From positions 620,001-684,000 of the forward strand of contig NZ_JAIQZC010000001.1 of NCBI RefSeq assembly GCF_020164535.1: 64,000 nucleotides of DNA, in the 5' to 3' direction. Below, one piece after another: positions 1 through 9,669 of the stretch; position 1 is the first letter of the stretch, and the number at the start of each line of letters is the position of its first letter. The DNA comes from Psychroflexus montanilacus. Its GTDB lineage: Bacteria > Bacteroidota > Bacteroidia > Flavobacteriales > Flavobacteriaceae. The translations under genes and the position numbers were made by a program. A model generated the notes under the pieces. The model saw nothing but the letters and a program-made list of their open reading frames with translations, was not told the origin of the DNA and did not search any database.

Positions 1-1391
1 CCCTGGGTAACAGCATGAATCTTGATATCACCTTAAACCCTGACTTTTCCAATGTAGAAGTGGATGATATCTTTACCAACCTAACGCGCTTTGAAGTCAA
101 TCTCCCTGAACGCAGGCAGTTCTTTATAGATAATAATGATTTGTTTGGCAATTTTGGTAATTCAGGTCTTGCAAATCCGTTTTTCTCTCGCCGCATTGGT
201 ATTGCCACAGACCGATTTGGGAATAGAGTAGAAAACGATATCATTGGCGGTGTTCGACTGAGTGGTAAAATCAGTAAAGATTTAAGACTTGGCTTTCTGA
301 ATTTACAGACAGCAAAAAGCTCTGAGCAAGAAGTAGCTTCCAATAATAACATGATGTTTTCCTTGCAACAAAAGTTATTTAGCAGATCTAATATTGGAAT
401 CTTTATGATCAATCGGCAAACTTTTGATTCTGATGATTTCATCAGTCCAAACGACGAATACAACAGAGTGGTAGGAATAGATTATAATTTAGCAACTAGC
501 GATAATGTCTGGTTTGGTAAATTTTATGCTCATAAGTCCTTTCAGCCAGAAGAAAGAGACGGCCACTCTGCCGGAGTTTTATTAGGCAGGAATAGTAAAA
601 AATGGAGTGTATCTTCAGACCTTGCTTTTATAGAAGATGACTTCCGGTCCGATTTAGGGTTTATTTTAAGGAAAGACATTATTAGGTCAAGTTCTGATAT
701 AACCAGACAGTTTTGGCCTAAAGAAGGAAAAGTAAATAACCATAGGATTAGATTTAATCCAACTGTGATATGGAGACCTAAACTCGATTACCAAAAAACA
801 GATCATGAATATAGGCTAGGTTACGACGTAAGCATGAAAGATTTTACAAGTTTTGGGGTGAATGCTACCAACAATTATATTTTTCTGGATCGCCCTTTTG
901 ATCCTACAGGGACAGAAGGCGCAGAAGAGCTTCCTGCCAATCAAGGGTATACCTTCAATGAAGTAGGACTCAACTACAGAAGCAATGATGCTGATATGTT
1001 TTCTTATAGAACCTCAGTGAGTTACGGAGATTTTTTTAACGGTGAGCGCTTTTCTATAGGAGGTGAAGCTGTTTTGAGACTACAACCTATAGCAAGATTA
1101 AGTTTGAATGTAAATTACGATAGAATCTCATTGCCAGAGCCCTACGAGACTGGGGACTTATGGATAATTGCTCCACGAATCGGATTCACATTTACTAAAT
1201 CTATCTTTTGGTCGACTGTATTTCAATACGCCAGCCAAAGGGATAATTTTGGAATCAACTCCAGACTTCAATGGCGATTTGCTCCCTTATCTGACTTATT
1301 TATAGTCTATAATGATAATTACTTCGCCAATTCCTGGGAGCCAAGGTTCAGGTCTATCAATTTAAAGCTGACTTACTGGCTGAATATCTAA
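1..1391 (+). CDS. DUF5916-family outer membrane protein, C-terminal part (5' end outside window)
   Basis: The frame is open from the first bases of the window, so the gene starts upstream and only about the last 460 residues are seen. The segment NPDFSNVEVDD followed by the LPERRQFF and FFSRRIG motifs is the hallmark of the DUF5916 family. In Bacteroidota these proteins usually carry a carbohydrate-binding-like (CBM9-type) N-terminal domain and a C-terminal outer membrane beta-barrel. The visible part is rich in alternating aromatic and polar strands and ends in a short aromatic tail (LTYWLNI), as expected of a barrel. The first in-frame ATG (15) lies inside the conserved domain and is not the real start. 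The substrate is unknown. The next gene is convergent, with a hairpin between them. Confidence 0.85.
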   Translation, partial: LGNSMNLDITLNPDFSNVEVDDIFTNLTRFEVNLPERRQFFIDNNDLFGNFGNSGLANPFFSRRIGIATDRFGNRVENDIIGGVRLSGKISKDLRLGFLNLQTAKSSEQEVASNNNMMFSLQQKLFSRSNIGIFMINRQTFDSDDFISPNDEYNRVVGIDYNLATSDNVWFGKFYAHKSFQPEERDGHSAGVLLGRNSKKWSVSSDLAFIEDDFRSDLGFILRKDIIRSSSDITRQFWPKEGKVNNHRIRFNPTVIWRPKLDYQKTDHEYRLGYDVSMKDFTSFGVNATNNYIFLDRPFDPTGTEGAEELPANQGYTFNEVGLNYRSNDADMFSYRTSVSYGDFFNGERFSIGGEAVLRLQPIARLSLNVNYDRISLPEPYETGDLWIIAPRIGFTFTKSIFWSTVFQYASQRDNFGINSRLQWRFAPLSDLFIVYNDNYFANSWEPRFRSINLKLTYWLNI

Positions 1392-1482
1392 ACTTCAATT
1401 CTGAAATTTGAAATTCATTCATTAGTTTTTTAGACTTTTGAGTCACTATATAAATTGATAAAATTACATTTAACTCCATGAT

Positions 1483-1513
1483 AAAAAAATCACTCACCTT
1501 TTCAGATGAGTGA
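1483..1513. terminator. Convergent hairpin terminator between two outer membrane protein genes
   Basis: A 7-bp perfect stem (1490-1496 with 1507-1513) is preceded by a run of A, which is a U-tract on the minus strand. It can therefore terminate the minus-strand barrel gene ending at 1542. T-rich sequence further right (about 1525-1540) may serve the plus-strand gene ending at 1391. Confidence 0.6.
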
Positions 1514-1541
1514 CTGGATTCTATCGTTTTTTATTTTTTTA

Positions 1542-2186
1542 TTAAAGTAAAATCAAAACTCCAAAGAATAAACTGGAAGTCCCAAGATTAAACCTGAAAG
1601 CATTTGACTTTTGCACATTGACATCATTTGTCTCTGTTCTTGAATTTGTGTAGCCCAGAGAACCAAAACTAGCCTGCAACAGGAAGCTATCTGAAATGCT
1701 ATAGTTAACTCCTGGCCTCAAACCTATAAAAAAAGAATCTATATCAGACTCATTTTGGAATGAGCTGTTCGTAGTTTCACTATTGCCTCTAGTGTAACTT
1801 GTCTCTGCTTGTAGATTCAAAGCAAAATTTTCACTCAGAGGGAAGAATTTTTTAAGGTAAGGGGTAAAACTGATAGAATTGGTCTCACGAACCGAATTGA
1901 TTAAATTCCCTTCTCTTGAGGTTTCGAATTTTAAATAGCTGTAACCTAGACCCAATCCTAAAACTAGATTATCCGACAAAGTATATCCAATTCTTGGCGA
2001 TATACTAAAATTGACATTATCGTTTGTAGAATTACTTTCACTTGTACTCTCTATATTTTCTGTAAATAAAGAAAAGCTACCTTCAACAACCCAGGTCCCT
2101 TTTTCAATTTTAAAAAGATCTTCGTTCTCCTGAGCTGATAGTAGAGTTGTAAAAGTTAATAACAGAAGTGTAAATAGTTTTCTCAT
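1542..2186 (-). CDS. Secreted outer membrane beta-barrel protein (OmpW/PorT-like)
   Basis: A 214-residue protein with a cleavable signal peptide at residues 1-18 ending in ALSAQ-like sequence (LLSAQ). The rest is a run of amphipathic beta strands: SPRIGYTLSDNLVLGLGLGYSY and SFFIGLRPGVNYSISDSF are the alternating patterns of an 8-stranded barrel. An N-terminal segment (GTWVVEGSFSL) starts the first strand. Small barrels of this kind in Flavobacteriia are usually annotated only as outer membrane beta-barrel protein. No ligand can be inferred. The gene stands alone, divergent from the paralogue array to its right, and ends in its own hairpin. Confidence 0.75.
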   Translation of the reverse strand: MRKLFTLLLLTFTTLLSAQENEDLFKIEKGTWVVEGSFSLFTENIESTSESNSTNDNVNFSISPRIGYTLSDNLVLGLGLGYSYLKFETSREGNLINSVRETNSISFTPYLKKFFPLSENFALNLQAETSYTRGNSETTNSSFQNESDIDSFFIGLRPGVNYSISDSFLLQASFGSLGYTNSRTETNDVNVQKSNAFRFNLGTSSLFFGVLILL

Positions 2187-2265
2187 GATTTGTTAGTTTT
2201 TAAATTCAATGATATTTTCCAATTACTATGCCAAGCTTTTAATTTTCTTGGATGTAAACTCTTAC

Positions 2266-2289
2266 CTCTTGCTCTTGCTCTTGCTCTAG
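2266..2289. repeat. Hexanucleotide microsatellite (CTCTTG)n upstream of a barrel gene
   Basis: Three exact CTCTTG units and one degenerate unit lie 80-103 bp upstream of the minus-strand barrel gene starting at 2186. The rest of the 2187-2494 intergenic stretch is AT-rich. It holds the duplicated leader of the next gene and no other recognised feature. Confidence 0.6.
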
Positions 2290-2397
2290 CTACAACTCAA
2301 TTCAAATTTTGGTCACTATAAATTCATATAAAAAGTTAATGAGAAACCTGTACTTATCTGTTCATAGCTACAATCGATTTTTGTAAGAATAAAATTA

Positions 2398-2494
2398 ATT
2401 AAGATTCAAGTATTCAAAAGCTTTATGATTTATTTTACTATTATTGTTTGAAGGTTAATTTTTTTAACTAATCACATCTTACATATCTTCTATT
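2398..2494 (+). repeat. Leader/promoter region, copy 1 of a direct repeat
   Basis: About 95 bp immediately upstream of the first paralogue is nearly identical to 3820-3913 upstream of the second. Both run from ATTAAGATTCAAGTATTC to the start codon. The duplication therefore included the regulatory region, so both genes probably share the same control. Confidence 0.85.
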
Positions 2495-3736
2495 ATGAAA
2501 TTTAGACTTTTATCACTATTACTTTTCTCGTTTTTATTTACAAAAGCACAAACTTCGTTTAAACCTGGTTATTTCATCTCGAATGGGAAGAAAACTGAGT
2601 GCCTTATTAAAGATGAAGACTGGAGAATAAATCCTGTTCAGTTTGAATATAAATTGATGGATACAAGTAAAGTTGAAGTGAGGAAGCTCTATAATACTTC
2701 AAGCTTTGGTATTTATAAAAAAAATAAGTTTATCAAGGAAACAGTTGAAATTGATCAATCCACTGACATTGATTTTAGAGTCAATTATAATAAAGAGCCA
2801 GAATTTGAAAAGAAAAAAGTTTTTCTAAGAATTCTGGTTGAGGGAAATGCAACACTCTTCAAGTATTCAGATAATTCGCTTACTAGGTTTTTTTATCAGG
2901 TCAATACCAAAAAGATTCAACCCCTGGTATATAAAAAATACCGGGTAACGACTAAGCCTAATGCTACAAACGATGGGTATACAAAAGTCAAAATGGCTGA
3001 AAATAATACTTATAAACAAGAGTTATTTAATAATGTCTTTTGTGATGATCTAGAGATTGATGATGTTGAAAAGCTTCAATATAAAGCTAAAGATCTTATA
3101 ATTTATTTCAAAACCTTTAATTCTTGTAATGGTAATCAAATACAGTATTTTGAAACTAAAGAAAAGCGAAAATCTTTTAGTTTTTATTTAAAAGGCGCTC
3201 TAGATCGCAATGATGTTAGGGTAACAAATACTGTCAATGGTGGAAGGGATATTGATTTTGGCAAAAGTTTCAATTTTAGATATGGTGTTGAAGCGGAATT
3301 CATTCTTCCATTCAAAAACGATTCATGGAGTGTTTTTGTAGAGCCCACATACCACTCTTATAGTAATGAAGCATCACGTTTTAGTAGTATTCAAGTTGGT
3401 GAAACCTTAAATGCTGAGATTCAATATAAATCTCTCCAAGTCCCTCTTGGTGTTAGACGATATATTTATTTATCGAAGCAGACTCGTCTATTTTTTAATA
3501 CTGCCATAGTTATGGATTTTAGTAAAAGTAACAATGTAAGTTTTACAAGACGAGACGGAAGTGCTGCTGGAGAAATCAAAAATATAGATATTCCTGTAAA
3601 CTTTTTCTTAGGCGCAGGAGTTTTAGCATTTAATCGCTTGAGCTTAGAAACAAGAATTTATACAAGGAGAGGTATACTTGGTAATTTTGTATACTACTCA
3701 AACGCATCTGCAGTTTTAGGGTTTAAAATATTTTAA
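2495..3736 (+). CDS. Two-domain secreted beta-barrel protein, paralogue 1 of 5
   Basis: A 413-residue protein with a signal peptide (residues 1-18, cleaved after TKAQ). Residues about 20-215 form an N-terminal region shared by all five paralogues. It contains GYFISNGKKTECLIKD, VFLRILVEGNATL, IYKKYR-type and AENNTYKQ motifs, and two conserved Cys (in NNVFC and in FNSC about 25 residues later) that may form a disulfide. From about residue 220 it becomes a beta-barrel domain with GVEAEFILPF and VFVEPTYHSY strands. Databases often call such proteins outer membrane beta-barrel or, wrongly, tRNA modification GTPase; there is no GTPase motif here. Function is unknown. It is closest to paralogue 2. 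Confidence 0.8.
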   Translation: MKFRLLSLLLFSFLFTKAQTSFKPGYFISNGKKTECLIKDEDWRINPVQFEYKLMDTSKVEVRKLYNTSSFGIYKKNKFIKETVEIDQSTDIDFRVNYNKEPEFEKKKVFLRILVEGNATLFKYSDNSLTRFFYQVNTKKIQPLVYKKYRVTTKPNATNDGYTKVKMAENNTYKQELFNNVFCDDLEIDDVEKLQYKAKDLIIYFKTFNSCNGNQIQYFETKEKRKSFSFYLKGALDRNDVRVTNTVNGGRDIDFGKSFNFRYGVEAEFILPFKNDSWSVFVEPTYHSYSNEASRFSSIQVGETLNAEIQYKSLQVPLGVRRYIYLSKQTRLFFNTAIVMDFSKSNNVSFTRRDGSAAGEIKNIDIPVNFFLGAGVLAFNRLSLETRIYTRRGILGNFVYYSNASAVLGFKIF

Positions 3737-3819
3737 TCTACAAATTGGCAATAAATTATTTCCTAAATAATGTAAGTATAAAATCAACTTTTACCTTTCC
3801 TTTTTTAAATGCAATTGAT

Positions 3820-3913
3820 ATTAAGATTCAAGTATTCAAAAGCTTTATGATTTATTTTACTATTATTGCTTAAAAGTTAATTTTTTTAACTAATCTACAA
3901 GATGTTTTCTATT
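3820..3913 (+). repeat. Leader/promoter region, copy 2 of a direct repeat
   Basis: Nearly identical to 2398-2494, ending at the homologous start codon (TTCTATTATGAAATTTAG in both). This match is the main reason for choosing the start of the second paralogue at 3914 rather than at the in-frame ATG at 3902. Confidence 0.85.
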
Positions 3914-5155
3914 ATGAAATTTAGACTTTTATCTCTGCTGCTCTTCTCGTTTTTATTGACCAAGGCACAGACTTCGTTTAAACCTGGTTATTTCATCTCG
4001 AATGGAAAGAAAACTGAATGCCTTATTAAAGATGAAGACTGGAAAAATTCTCCCCGTGAATTTCAATACAAGTTAACTGAGGATAATGAAGTTTTAATGA
4101 GAGGTGTTTACAATACTAATGAATTTGGAATAAATAATAAACTTAAGTTTAAAAGTGCAACTGTAAACATTGACACGTCAACCGAAGTCACAAACCGACT
4201 GGATTATAATAAAGAACCAAAATTCAAAAAAGAACTAGTCTTCCTGAGGATACTGGTAACTGGTAAAGCCAGCTTATATGTCTACTCAACAAATTCTCTT
4301 ACCAGATTTTTTTATCAGAAAGAGGAATCTGAAATAAAACCCTTGATTTATAAGAAGTATAAAGTAAGTGTAAGCGATAGTCCGCCAAATAATAACAAAT
4401 CAAAATTGAAAATTGCAGAAAATCACGCTTATAAGCAAACTCTTTATAATACTTTGAATTGTGAAAATCAGACCATAAAAGACGCTGAAAGGCTGCAATA
4501 TTCTTCAAAAGATTTAAAGGACTATTTCGTTGTCTATAATAACTGTAATGATCATAATTTGAGTTACCAGGAAATAAATGAAAAGAAAAAAAGCATACAT
4601 CTCATCCTAAAAACAGGTATAAACTTTAATAATGTAAAGGTTACAAACACAGTTAATGGAGATAGAAATATAGACTTTGGGAGCGGTTCAGATTTTAGGT
4701 TTGGATTTGAAGCTGAACTTCTTCTGCCTTTTAAAAATAATAAATGGAGTGTTTTTTTAGAACCTACCTTTCATTCATACACTAACTCTGCCAGTAGGTT
4801 TGAGCCTAATGTAATTGGGGAGACTCTCAATGCTGAGATAACATATCAATCTATAGAATTACCCATAGGTGTTAGGCATACTATATTCTTAACCTCGAAA
4901 GTTCAACTTTTCTTAAATGCTGCTTTTGTTTTTGATTTTAGCAGAGATAATATCGTAACATTTACAAGAAAAGACGGTTCATTACTTAGTGAAATTAAAA
5001 ATACAGAAATCCCGACCAATCTTTTCTTTGGGGTAGGGACACGAGTTTTTGATAGACTAAGTCTTGAAGCAAGAGTATACTCAAGACGTGGAATCTTAGG
5101 AAATTTTGTGAACTATTCCAACACAGCCATTGTTGTAGGATTTAGAGTTTTGTAA
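3914..5155 (+). CDS. Two-domain secreted beta-barrel protein, paralogue 2 of 5
   Basis: A 413-residue near-twin of paralogue 1. The signal peptide MKFRLLSLLLFSFLLTKAQ and the first 45 residues are almost identical. The two proteins then diverge in the middle and converge again in the barrel (VTNTVNG..NIDFG, GETLNAEI, RRGILGNFVNYSN). The conserved Cys pair is present (LNC and NNC). The start was placed at 3914 from the duplicated leader; an in-frame ATG at 3902 would add four residues before the signal peptide. Together with the repeated leader this is a recent tandem gene duplication. Ligand and role are unknown. Confidence 0.8.
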   Translation: MKFRLLSLLLFSFLLTKAQTSFKPGYFISNGKKTECLIKDEDWKNSPREFQYKLTEDNEVLMRGVYNTNEFGINNKLKFKSATVNIDTSTEVTNRLDYNKEPKFKKELVFLRILVTGKASLYVYSTNSLTRFFYQKEESEIKPLIYKKYKVSVSDSPPNNNKSKLKIAENHAYKQTLYNTLNCENQTIKDAERLQYSSKDLKDYFVVYNNCNDHNLSYQEINEKKKSIHLILKTGINFNNVKVTNTVNGDRNIDFGSGSDFRFGFEAELLLPFKNNKWSVFLEPTFHSYTNSASRFEPNVIGETLNAEITYQSIELPIGVRHTIFLTSKVQLFLNAAFVFDFSRDNIVTFTRKDGSLLSEIKNTEIPTNLFFGVGTRVFDRLSLEARVYSRRGILGNFVNYSNTAIVVGFRVL

Positions 5156-5255
5156 CTGTGTTTAAAACAAACAGTTTGAAACTCATAAATCAACAATAGA
5201 TAATCATAGGATTTATAATGCTAAAATTTTTATTATATAAATTAAAATACAAATC

Positions 5256-6455
5256 ATGAAATTTCTCATCACTACACTTTTATTTTTTTCATTCATTAAT
5301 TTATTTGCTCAAAACAATTTTTTTGAAGGTTACTACATCGATAATCGAAATGAAAAAATAAAAGGGTACATTTTAAACGAAAATTTCATAAAGCTTCCAG
5401 ATTATATTGAATTTAAGAAAAATGAAAAAAGCGTTGTTGAAAAAATCTCAACTAAAAAAATTAAAGCTTTTGAGATTGATAAGAAAATTAAGTTCATAAA
5501 AAAAAATGTTAGTCTACAGCAGTCATCCAACAAAACAAATGAACTGACTAACTATAGAAATCCAGATTTAAAAACAGAAAATGTTTTTTTAAAAGTACTC
5601 GTTGAGGGTAAAGCAAATCTATATATGAATAACGATCAAGATAAAATCAAATTTTTCTTACAAGTTGATGAAGATAGTATTATACCTCTTATTTATAAAC
5701 GCTACTATATTAAAAATAATCAAATAGCCGAAAATAATCAATACAAACAAGACTTAATGTTTAGAGTCAGTTGTGAATCTCTTTCAGATAAAGACTTTAA
5801 TCTTACAAATTACAACCAGAAAGGACTATCAAAACTTGTTCAAAAATACAATACCTGTAAAAATGCAAATCAATTTATTTACGAAAAACCAAAATATTTT
5901 TCGTTTAATCTTGGTTTACGACTTGGTATTTTAAACCAAAAATTTGAAATAACTAATACAGTTAGAGATGAGTTTAGTTCAGACTTTGGAAGCAGTTTAA
6001 ACTATAGGTTTGGATTTGAATTAGAATTTTCAATACAATCTTTAAAATTTAAACGTTGGTCTATATACATAGATCCTTCTTTTTCAACATATCAATCATC
6101 TGCCATGGTAAATAATGGAGACCCAAGAGAAATAACGTTAAATACTTTACAAGTTCCATTTGGAATAAGGTATTATATAAATACTAGCAGTTCAAATCAC
6201 AAGTTTTTTGTAAATGCTTTTTTAGCAACAAACACTCCAATTGGTGAAAATGACATTAGAAATGTAAATTTAATGAGAGTTAAAATAAATTCACCTCATA
6301 GTTATTTAGGAGCTGGTATAGGTTATAGATTTAAAGAGAGACTTAGTATAGAAATTAGAACAGATACTTCTCAGGATTTTCTAGATGAGTTGTTTGGATA
6401 TAACTCAAAATTTCAATCTAATTTTGCGTTTGTATTTGGTTACAACTTTTTATAA
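5256..6455 (+). CDS. Two-domain secreted beta-barrel protein, paralogue 3 of 5
   Basis: A 399-residue, Lys/Asn-rich member of the same family, with a signal peptide ending LFAQ (about residue 19). It has the shared blocks GYYIDN, VFLKVLVEGKANLY, IYKRYY and AENNQYKQ, and the Cys pair (RVSC and YNTC), followed by a barrel domain (FNLGLRLGI, YRFGFELEFSI, IDPSFSTYQSS). It is more diverged than paralogues 1 and 2 and does not share their leader. Only 22 bp separate its stop from the start of paralogue 4, so the two may be co-transcribed. Function unknown. Confidence 0.78.
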   Translation: MKFLITTLLFFSFINLFAQNNFFEGYYIDNRNEKIKGYILNENFIKLPDYIEFKKNEKSVVEKISTKKIKAFEIDKKIKFIKKNVSLQQSSNKTNELTNYRNPDLKTENVFLKVLVEGKANLYMNNDQDKIKFFLQVDEDSIIPLIYKRYYIKNNQIAENNQYKQDLMFRVSCESLSDKDFNLTNYNQKGLSKLVQKYNTCKNANQFIYEKPKYFSFNLGLRLGILNQKFEITNTVRDEFSSDFGSSLNYRFGFELEFSIQSLKFKRWSIYIDPSFSTYQSSAMVNNGDPREITLNTLQVPFGIRYYINTSSSNHKFFVNAFLATNTPIGENDIRNVNLMRVKINSPHSYLGAGIGYRFKERLSIEIRTDTSQDFLDELFGYNSKFQSNFAFVFGYNFL

Positions 6456-6477
6456 TTCATATAATAATTTTATGTTT

Positions 6478-7692
6478 ATGAAGTTAATTTTTTTTATATT
6501 ACCCCTATTCATTTGTTTTAGTACCTCAGCTCAGGTCTCTTTCAAGGAGGGCTATTACGTTAACAACTCCAATGATACTATCGCAGGGCTAATGAAAGAC
6601 TATGACTGGAACCAAAATCCAGCAGAAATCCTATTCAAAAAGAATGAAACGGGTTTGGAACGAAAACTAAAACCTAAAGACATACTAGGCTTTGGGATTA
6701 AAGACAAGGTGATGTATTCTTCCAGAGAAGTACAGCTGGATCAATCTGAAGACGATATCAATAAATTAAGTGTGACACGATTACCAGATTATAAAGTTGA
6801 ACGTGTATTTCTTAAGGTTTTAGAAAAGGGAAAAGCCAGTCTGTTTGAGTACAGAACAGAAACCAATACTCGATTTTACTTTGAAACTGATTCCAGAGAC
6901 ATTGAGATGTTGATTTTCAAAAAATACTTAGATCAAAACTCAAAAGTTAGAGAAAATAATAACTTTAGACAACAATTACTCAATAATCTGAGTGCCTGTG
7001 ACGAACTGTCGACATCAAGCTTCAAAAACTTAAATTATAAGGAAAAAGACCTCAGACGCCTGATTTTTAAATACAATACCTGCAGCGGAAAATTAGAATT
7101 CAGTCAACAGGAGAAGAAAAGAAAAAAGAATTTCAATATCTCACTTCGGCCAGGTTTCCAGTTGGGGAATTTTACGGTTGCAAACAATGCCGGTCGAGAA
7201 TTCGACTTTGAGCAAGAATCAAGTTTTACTTTTGGTATTGAACTAGAATACATCTTACCTTTTGATAAGAATAGATGGCGTCTCATCCTGGAACCCACCT
7301 ATCAATCTTTTTCTTCTCAAAAAGAATTTCTTGTACAAGACTTTTTACGGCGAAGTGGTGAGGTAACTTATACCTCTATCGATCTTCCTATCGGACTGAG
7401 GTACTATTCATATATAAATCAAAACCATCAAATTTTCCTTAATTCTGGTGTCAATTTTGGGTTTAATGTTGGAGATAACGAATTGAAAGCAGATTTTGTC
7501 CCTTCTATAACAAAGCTTAACCATCTTTTGAGTCCGTTCATAGGCTTAGGCTACAAATTCAAACAAAAATTCAGTGCAGAAATAAGATTTACCTTCCCAA
7601 GAGATTTACTTTACAGAGAGGTTTATAACACCTCCAACCAAAAAGCAAGACTCACGACACTAGCGTTCATGATAGGTTACAAGGTATTTTAA
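6478..7692 (+). CDS. Two-domain secreted beta-barrel protein, paralogue 4 of 5
   Basis: A 404-residue member. The start was placed at MKLIFFILPLF because this gives a standard signal peptide (cleaved after STSAQ); an ATG six bases upstream (6472) is also possible. The open frame further upstream overlaps paralogue 3 and is not a credible start. It carries GYYVNNSNDTIAGLMKDYDW, VFLKVLEKGKASLFEY, RENNNFRQQLLNNL, the Cys pair (SACDEL and YNTC), and barrel strands ending in MIGYKVF. It is clearly closest to paralogue 5 (shared DYDWNxNPxxxxFK and NNFRQQLLNNL), although two unrelated minus-strand genes lie between them. Confidence 0.78.
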   Translation: MKLIFFILPLFICFSTSAQVSFKEGYYVNNSNDTIAGLMKDYDWNQNPAEILFKKNETGLERKLKPKDILGFGIKDKVMYSSREVQLDQSEDDINKLSVTRLPDYKVERVFLKVLEKGKASLFEYRTETNTRFYFETDSRDIEMLIFKKYLDQNSKVRENNNFRQQLLNNLSACDELSTSSFKNLNYKEKDLRRLIFKYNTCSGKLEFSQQEKKRKKNFNISLRPGFQLGNFTVANNAGREFDFEQESSFTFGIELEYILPFDKNRWRLILEPTYQSFSSQKEFLVQDFLRRSGEVTYTSIDLPIGLRYYSYINQNHQIFLNSGVNFGFNVGDNELKADFVPSITKLNHLLSPFIGLGYKFKQKFSAEIRFTFPRDLLYREVYNTSNQKARLTTLAFMIGYKVF

Positions 7693-7705
7693 AGTCAAAG
7701 TGAAT

Positions 7706-7786
7706 TTTTTCTTTTGATTTTGTGAAAAGTAAACTTTAAAATCTTTCGATATCACTAGCTTCAAACCTTGATTCAAATTAATGTTT
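7706..7786 (+). repeat. 3'-flanking element shared with the region after the SDR gene
   Basis: This stretch, just after a stop codon, aligns with 15982-16052, also just after a stop codon. Shared blocks are TTTCTTTTGATTTT, then an AAGT-AAC-type segment, then GATATCACTAGCTT and a TT-AA-TTAA tail. No clear hairpin with a U-tract is seen, so it is reported only as a dispersed noncoding repeat. Confidence 0.55.
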
Positions 7787-7868
7787 CGTCTTGGTCTTAT
7801 CGTTCACTGAAAATTATGAATTCTATTTAAAAGAGTTTAGTTCACCTGAAATAGAAAAGTTATACATG

Positions 7869-9605
7869 TTAGTAACCAGCCGCCTGCCCGTCCACTCTTG
7901 ACTCGGATGCACCATAGTAAATTCCCTTATCGTGATCTCTCATAATGCCCTGATACCTTCCAAAGAAACTGTTCCCTACTTCCACCTTATGACCTTTGGC
8001 TCGAAGTTGACGAACGACTTCATAAGGAATTCCAGATTCTAAATTCACCTGACCAGTTGTTTCCAATTGGTCTGTAACCTTACCCGTAGGTGTTGAAGAA
8101 CCAGAATGATCCCACCGCGCGGCATCTCCTGCTTCCTGAATATTCATACCAAAATCAATAATATTGGTCAGAATACTCACATGACCAATAGGCTGATAAG
8201 CACCACCCATATTGCCATAACTAAAGAAGGGTTTACCGTCCTTCATTACAAAACCTGGAATGATGGTATGAAATGGGCGTTTACCAGGAGCGTAAACATT
8301 AGGATGCTTGGGATCGGTGGAAAATAATTCTCCTCTATTTTGAAAGCTAAAGCCAAGTCCCGGCACGACGAAGCCTGTACCCATACCTCTAAAGTTACTT
8401 TGTATCAAAGACACCATATTACCTTCACTATCTGCCGTTGTTAAGTAGACAGTATCGCCGTCTTCAATAACGTCTACACCAGTACTCGCATCTTTCATGG
8501 CGGTTTCACCGATGAGTTGTCTGCGTTCAGCAGCATAATCTTTAGACAGCAAAATATCATAAGGCACGTTCTGAAAATCTGGATCGGCGTAATGTTTAGC
8601 TCTGTCTTCGTAGACCAATTTTTTAGCTTCTATAAAGGCATGTAAGGTTTCTGCGGTTCCGTAGCCCATCGAAGACAAGTCGTAGCCTTCCAGGATATTC
8701 AGCATTTGCAAAACTGCTGTTCCCTGCACATTACCTCCTACCTGATAGACATCGTAACCTCTGTAATTGGTCGTAACTGGTTCAATCCACTCCGACGTAT
8801 GATTCTCTAAATCTTCATAGCGTAAATAGCCATCATTTTCTTTCATCCATTTATCAATATTTTTAGCGATCTCACCTTTATAAAAAGCATCTCTCCCTTT
8901 TTTGGCTAATATCCTCAATGTATTTCCAAGATCAGGGTTTTTAAAAATCTCTCCCTTTTGAGGGCCTCTGCCATCAAAAGTAAACGTACTCTCAAAGGCT
9001 CCAGGCTGGTCTTTCAAAAACGGCACACTACTTCTCCATCGCATAGAAATTGCTTCAGTCACTGGAAATCCATTTTCAGCATAATCAATTGGAGACTTCA
9101 GAATCTCTTTCATGGATAAAGAACCAAATTTTTTATGAAGCTCAAACCAGCCATCTACTGCTCCTGGAACAGAAACAGATAATAAATGATAAGGCGGTAT
9201 GCTTTTTTTATCAATTTGATCTAGTTCATTTAATAAATCATCATAAGATAGACCTAACGGTGAGCGTCCACTGGCATTAATGGCATATAACTTCTGACTT
9301 TTCTCATGCAAGATGATTGCAAATAAGTCTCCCCCTATTCCATTTCCAGTGGGTTCCATAAGTCCAGTTGCCGCATTGGCGGCAATAGCGGCATCAATGG
9401 CATTACCACCTTGCTTTAAAATATCCAATCCTATCTGAGTCGCCAAAGGATGACTAGTGGCCACCATACCATGTTGTCCAATCACCTCAGATCTGGAGGC
9501 GAAATTGAGTCCGTTAGCTTCTCTGTCGGGTTGAGCCAAAAGAGGCATTGTAGTAATCAGGCATGTGATAAATGAAAATACTGAAAGTCTAAATGATGAT
9601 ATCAT
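7869..9605 (-). CDS. ggt: Gamma-glutamyltransferase (glutathione hydrolase), exported
   Basis: A 578-residue protein with a signal peptide (residues 1-24, MPLLAQ). GGT cleaves the gamma-glutamyl bond of glutathione and related compounds in the periplasm and transfers the glutamyl group to water or amino acids. The family is made as one chain and self-cleaves before a Thr that becomes the N-terminal nucleophile. Here that Thr is in GDTVYLTTADSEGN (about residue 385). Other signatures are GGNAIDAAIA, EPTGNGIGGDLF, the FSFQNRG segment of the small subunit, and the C-terminal GASESRVDG. Length is normal. The gene follows a convergent paralogue and precedes no close minus-strand partner; the next minus-strand gene starts upstream at 10422. 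Confidence 0.93.
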   Translation of the reverse strand: MISSFRLSVFSFITCLITTMPLLAQPDREANGLNFASRSEVIGQHGMVATSHPLATQIGLDILKQGGNAIDAAIAANAATGLMEPTGNGIGGDLFAIILHEKSQKLYAINASGRSPLGLSYDDLLNELDQIDKKSIPPYHLLSVSVPGAVDGWFELHKKFGSLSMKEILKSPIDYAENGFPVTEAISMRWRSSVPFLKDQPGAFESTFTFDGRGPQKGEIFKNPDLGNTLRILAKKGRDAFYKGEIAKNIDKWMKENDGYLRYEDLENHTSEWIEPVTTNYRGYDVYQVGGNVQGTAVLQMLNILEGYDLSSMGYGTAETLHAFIEAKKLVYEDRAKHYADPDFQNVPYDILLSKDYAAERRQLIGETAMKDASTGVDVIEDGDTVYLTTADSEGNMVSLIQSNFRGMGTGFVVPGLGFSFQNRGELFSTDPKHPNVYAPGKRPFHTIIPGFVMKDGKPFFSYGNMGGAYQPIGHVSILTNIIDFGMNIQEAGDAARWDHSGSSTPTGKVTDQLETTGQVNLESGIPYEVVRQLRAKGHKVEVGNSFFGRYQGIMRDHDKGIYYGASESRVDGQAAGY

Positions 9606-9669
9606 ATTTATATTTTTGTTGAATTGTCATATTACATGCCTAAAACTAATCAATTTTAAATTTAAATAG

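Noticed and set aside
6385-6477. Longer start for paralogue 4, overlapping paralogue 3
   Set aside because: It would place about 30 unrelated residues before a clear signal peptide.
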